Assembly (NCBI RefSeq): GCF_000013365.1
Contig: NC_007778.1
Coordinates: 4,946,501-5,010,500, forward strand
DNA from: Rhodopseudomonas palustris HaA2
GTDB lineage: Bacteria > Pseudomonadota > Alphaproteobacteria > Rhizobiales > Xanthobacteraceae
Direction: 5' to 3'
Length of the DNA: 64,000 bases
Below the pieces are notes generated by a model. It was not told the DNA's origin. It searched no databases and was given only the letters and a program-made list of their open reading frames with translations. This document shows, piece after piece, positions 62,996 through 64,000 of the stretch. The first letter of the stretch is position 1, and each line of letters begins with the position of its first letter. The translations under genes were made by a program, and so were the position numbers.

Positions 62996-63025
62996 ACAGT
63001 ACGGGATTTTCCGCAGCGCCGTCAA
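62996..63025 (-). promoter_or_regulatory. Sigma-70-like promoter of the F420-linked operon
   Basis: On the minus strand TTGACG (63025-63020) and TACTGT (63001-62996) are separated by 18 bases. A start site about seven bases past the -10 would put the palindrome at 62961-62977 roughly +12 to +28. The rest of the gap to cofC (63026-63191) shows nothing clear. Confidence 0.5.
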
Positions 63026-63191
63026 GTTGCGGTGCCGTCCCCGGATGGTGATCAGTGAGGCGACGGACGCCCGCGATCGGCACTCGGCGTCGGACACCGC
63101 ATGCGGCAACAAGGGCGCCGCGGACGAAGCCGAACGGCCTCGCGCGTTCGCGACCGACATGGGCATGGGACGGACGGTGCCTTTCGCCGCT

Positions 63192-63791
63192 TCAGGCGGC
63201 CGCGTGATTCGCCCACTCCCGATAGTCGTCCGGCGCGTCGAGATCGAAGGCGATACGCTGATCGACCATGATGGCCGGCGTCGTTCCGAGCGCGCGCGCC
63301 GCGTCGGCGTGCCGCTGGAAGCTGGCCGGGCCGTAGCGGAACGGAAACGAAGCCACGTAGCACGCGTCGACGCAAAGCAGGTTGGTACCATCGAACTTGC
63401 GGTCCGGCCCGATCATCACCGCCGCGGCTTCGGCGGCGGCGCGGCGCAGGATCTCCGGCTCGACATAGGGCAGATCGATCGGCAGGATCATCAGGCGCGC
63501 CAGCGTCGTGACGTCCCGGAGCAGCTGGCGCCGCGCGACGGCCAGGGCGCCATTGAGACCGTCGGCCTCGTCGTCGATCGCGCTCACGCCGCACGACGCG
63601 GCGACGCGGTGGACATGCGCGTCCGCGCTCACCACCCTCACCTGCTCGGCACCGACGGCCGCAACGGCCGCCGCCAGCGTCCGGCGCAGCATGCGCTCGC
63701 ACAGCCAGCGCCGGCCGATCGGATCGAGCGCGCTCGCCAGGCGCGACTTGCCGAACGCGAGCGGTTTGCAGGGGATCAGAACGTGGGTCAT
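63192..63791 (-). CDS. cofC: 2-phospho-L-lactate (or PEP) guanylyltransferase CofC
   Basis: A 199-residue CofC-family nucleotidyltransferase with PCKPLAFGKSRLA near the N terminus, LMILPIDLPYV and MIGPDRKFDGTNLL. It uses GTP to activate 2-phospholactate or phosphoenolpyruvate for CofD. Its ATG overlaps the stop of the FO synthase gene (ATGA), so the two are coupled. About 240 bases separate it from the promoter of the catabolic operon, so they may be two transcripts. Confidence 0.92.
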   Translation of the reverse strand: MTHVLIPCKPLAFGKSRLASALDPIGRRWLCERMLRRTLAAAVAAVGAEQVRVVSADAHVHRVAASCGVSAIDDEADGLNGALAVARRQLLRDVTTLARLMILPIDLPYVEPEILRRAAAEAAAVMIGPDRKFDGTNLLCVDACYVASFPFRYGPASFQRHADAARALGTTPAIMVDQRIAFDLDAPDDYREWANHAAA

Positions 63792-64000
63792 CGTGCCAGC
63801 GCCATCTGCTTCGGCACGAACGGTGTCATCACCAGATCCTGCAGCTCCGGCGCGGCGAAGCTGGCGTCGCGGCGCTCGGCATCGACCGGGCGATACAGCG
63901 TCGTCCGCTGCTCGGCGACCCGGCCGGCTCGCGTGATCAGGGCTTCCATCGCTTCGGGCGCCAATTCCTGCCCATGCTGGGTACCGGCGGCGCGCGAGAT
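63788..64000 (-). CDS. fbiC: FO synthase CofH/FbiC, C-terminal end (start outside window)
   Basis: The frame entering from the right edge translates to about 70 residues, beginning ISRAAGTQHGQELAPEAMEA and including RQRTTLYRPV with Gln/Glu variants. This matches the end of the CofH radical-SAM domain of FO synthase, which makes the deazaflavin chromophore of F420. Whether CofG is fused in front (FbiC form) cannot be seen. It overlaps cofC by four bases. Confidence 0.75.
   Translation of the reverse strand: MSRAAGTQHGQELAPEAMEALITRAGRVAEQRTTLYRPVDAERRDASFAAPELQDLVMTPFVPKQMALAR

Noticed and set aside
1-64000. CRISPR arrays, insertion sequences, rRNA and tRNA genes
   Set aside because: I looked for repeated spacers, transposase-like frames with inverted ends and RNA signatures and saw none that I could support.

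Overview
The window is GC-rich DNA from an alphaproteobacterium of the Rhodopseudomonas/Bradyrhizobium group. The evidence is a full sox thiosulfate-oxidation locus with SoxCD and a SoxR/S/T/V/W module, a petrobactin-type (rhodopetrobactin-like) siderophore locus, a REP-like inverted repeat of the kind common in these genomes, and dense operons with four-base ATGA stop/start overlaps. I ran no searches. Assignments rest on motifs, lengths and context.

Layout. Bases 1-389 are the end of an L,D-transpeptidase gene. Bases 421-17048 are a sulfur-oxidation island. Two paralogous flavocytochrome c flavoproteins, a c-type cytochrome, a YeeE-type transporter, soxD, soxC, soxB, soxZ and soxY lie on the minus strand. 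They are divergent from soxA, soxX and an HbpS/GlcG-like gene. Next come soxW and soxV (minus), divergent from soxS, soxR and soxT (plus), then a DsrE-like protein and a third YeeE/YedE transporter. Together these encode periplasmic thiosulfate oxidation (SoxXA, YZ, B, CD), its thiol-redox maintenance (SoxV, W, S), its ArsR-type control (SoxR) and several sulfur importers.

Bases 17387-23504 hold a GMC oxidoreductase and a compact operon: a VirG-like regulator, a di-haem peroxidase/MauG-like protein and a VirA-like hybrid kinase. A vir-box-like sequence lies ahead of the GMC gene. Bases 23690-27736 hold an Lrp/AsnC remnant, a doubtful small membrane ORF, an SDR plus SnoaL-like pair divergent from a LysR regulator, and a cyclase-family hydrolase.

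Bases 27822-47086 are an iron island. It has an ECF sigma factor divergent from a petrobactin-type operon (two NIS synthetases, an aryl-AMP ligase, an unusual AsbD-AsbE fusion), a siderophore ABC importer, FecR, an STN-bearing TonB receptor, an acetyltransferase, a second TonB receptor, a DUF2218 protein and an ABC exporter.

Bases 47582-64000 are an F420 island. Fourteen to fifteen minus-strand genes run almost without gaps from 62951 down to 48458, possibly to 47582. In order they encode an M24 peptidase, a threonine-synthase-like PLP enzyme, a TctCBA importer, a molybdenum hydroxylase with CoxG, two LLM (luciferase-like) oxidoreductases, a flavin reductase, an F420:NADP oxidoreductase, CofE, CofD and an IclR regulator. 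CofC and the end of an FO synthase lie just upstream. A 17-base palindrome between a sigma-70-like promoter and the first gene is a likely IclR operator. The arrangement suggests a catabolic pathway that makes and recycles its own F420; its substrate is unknown.
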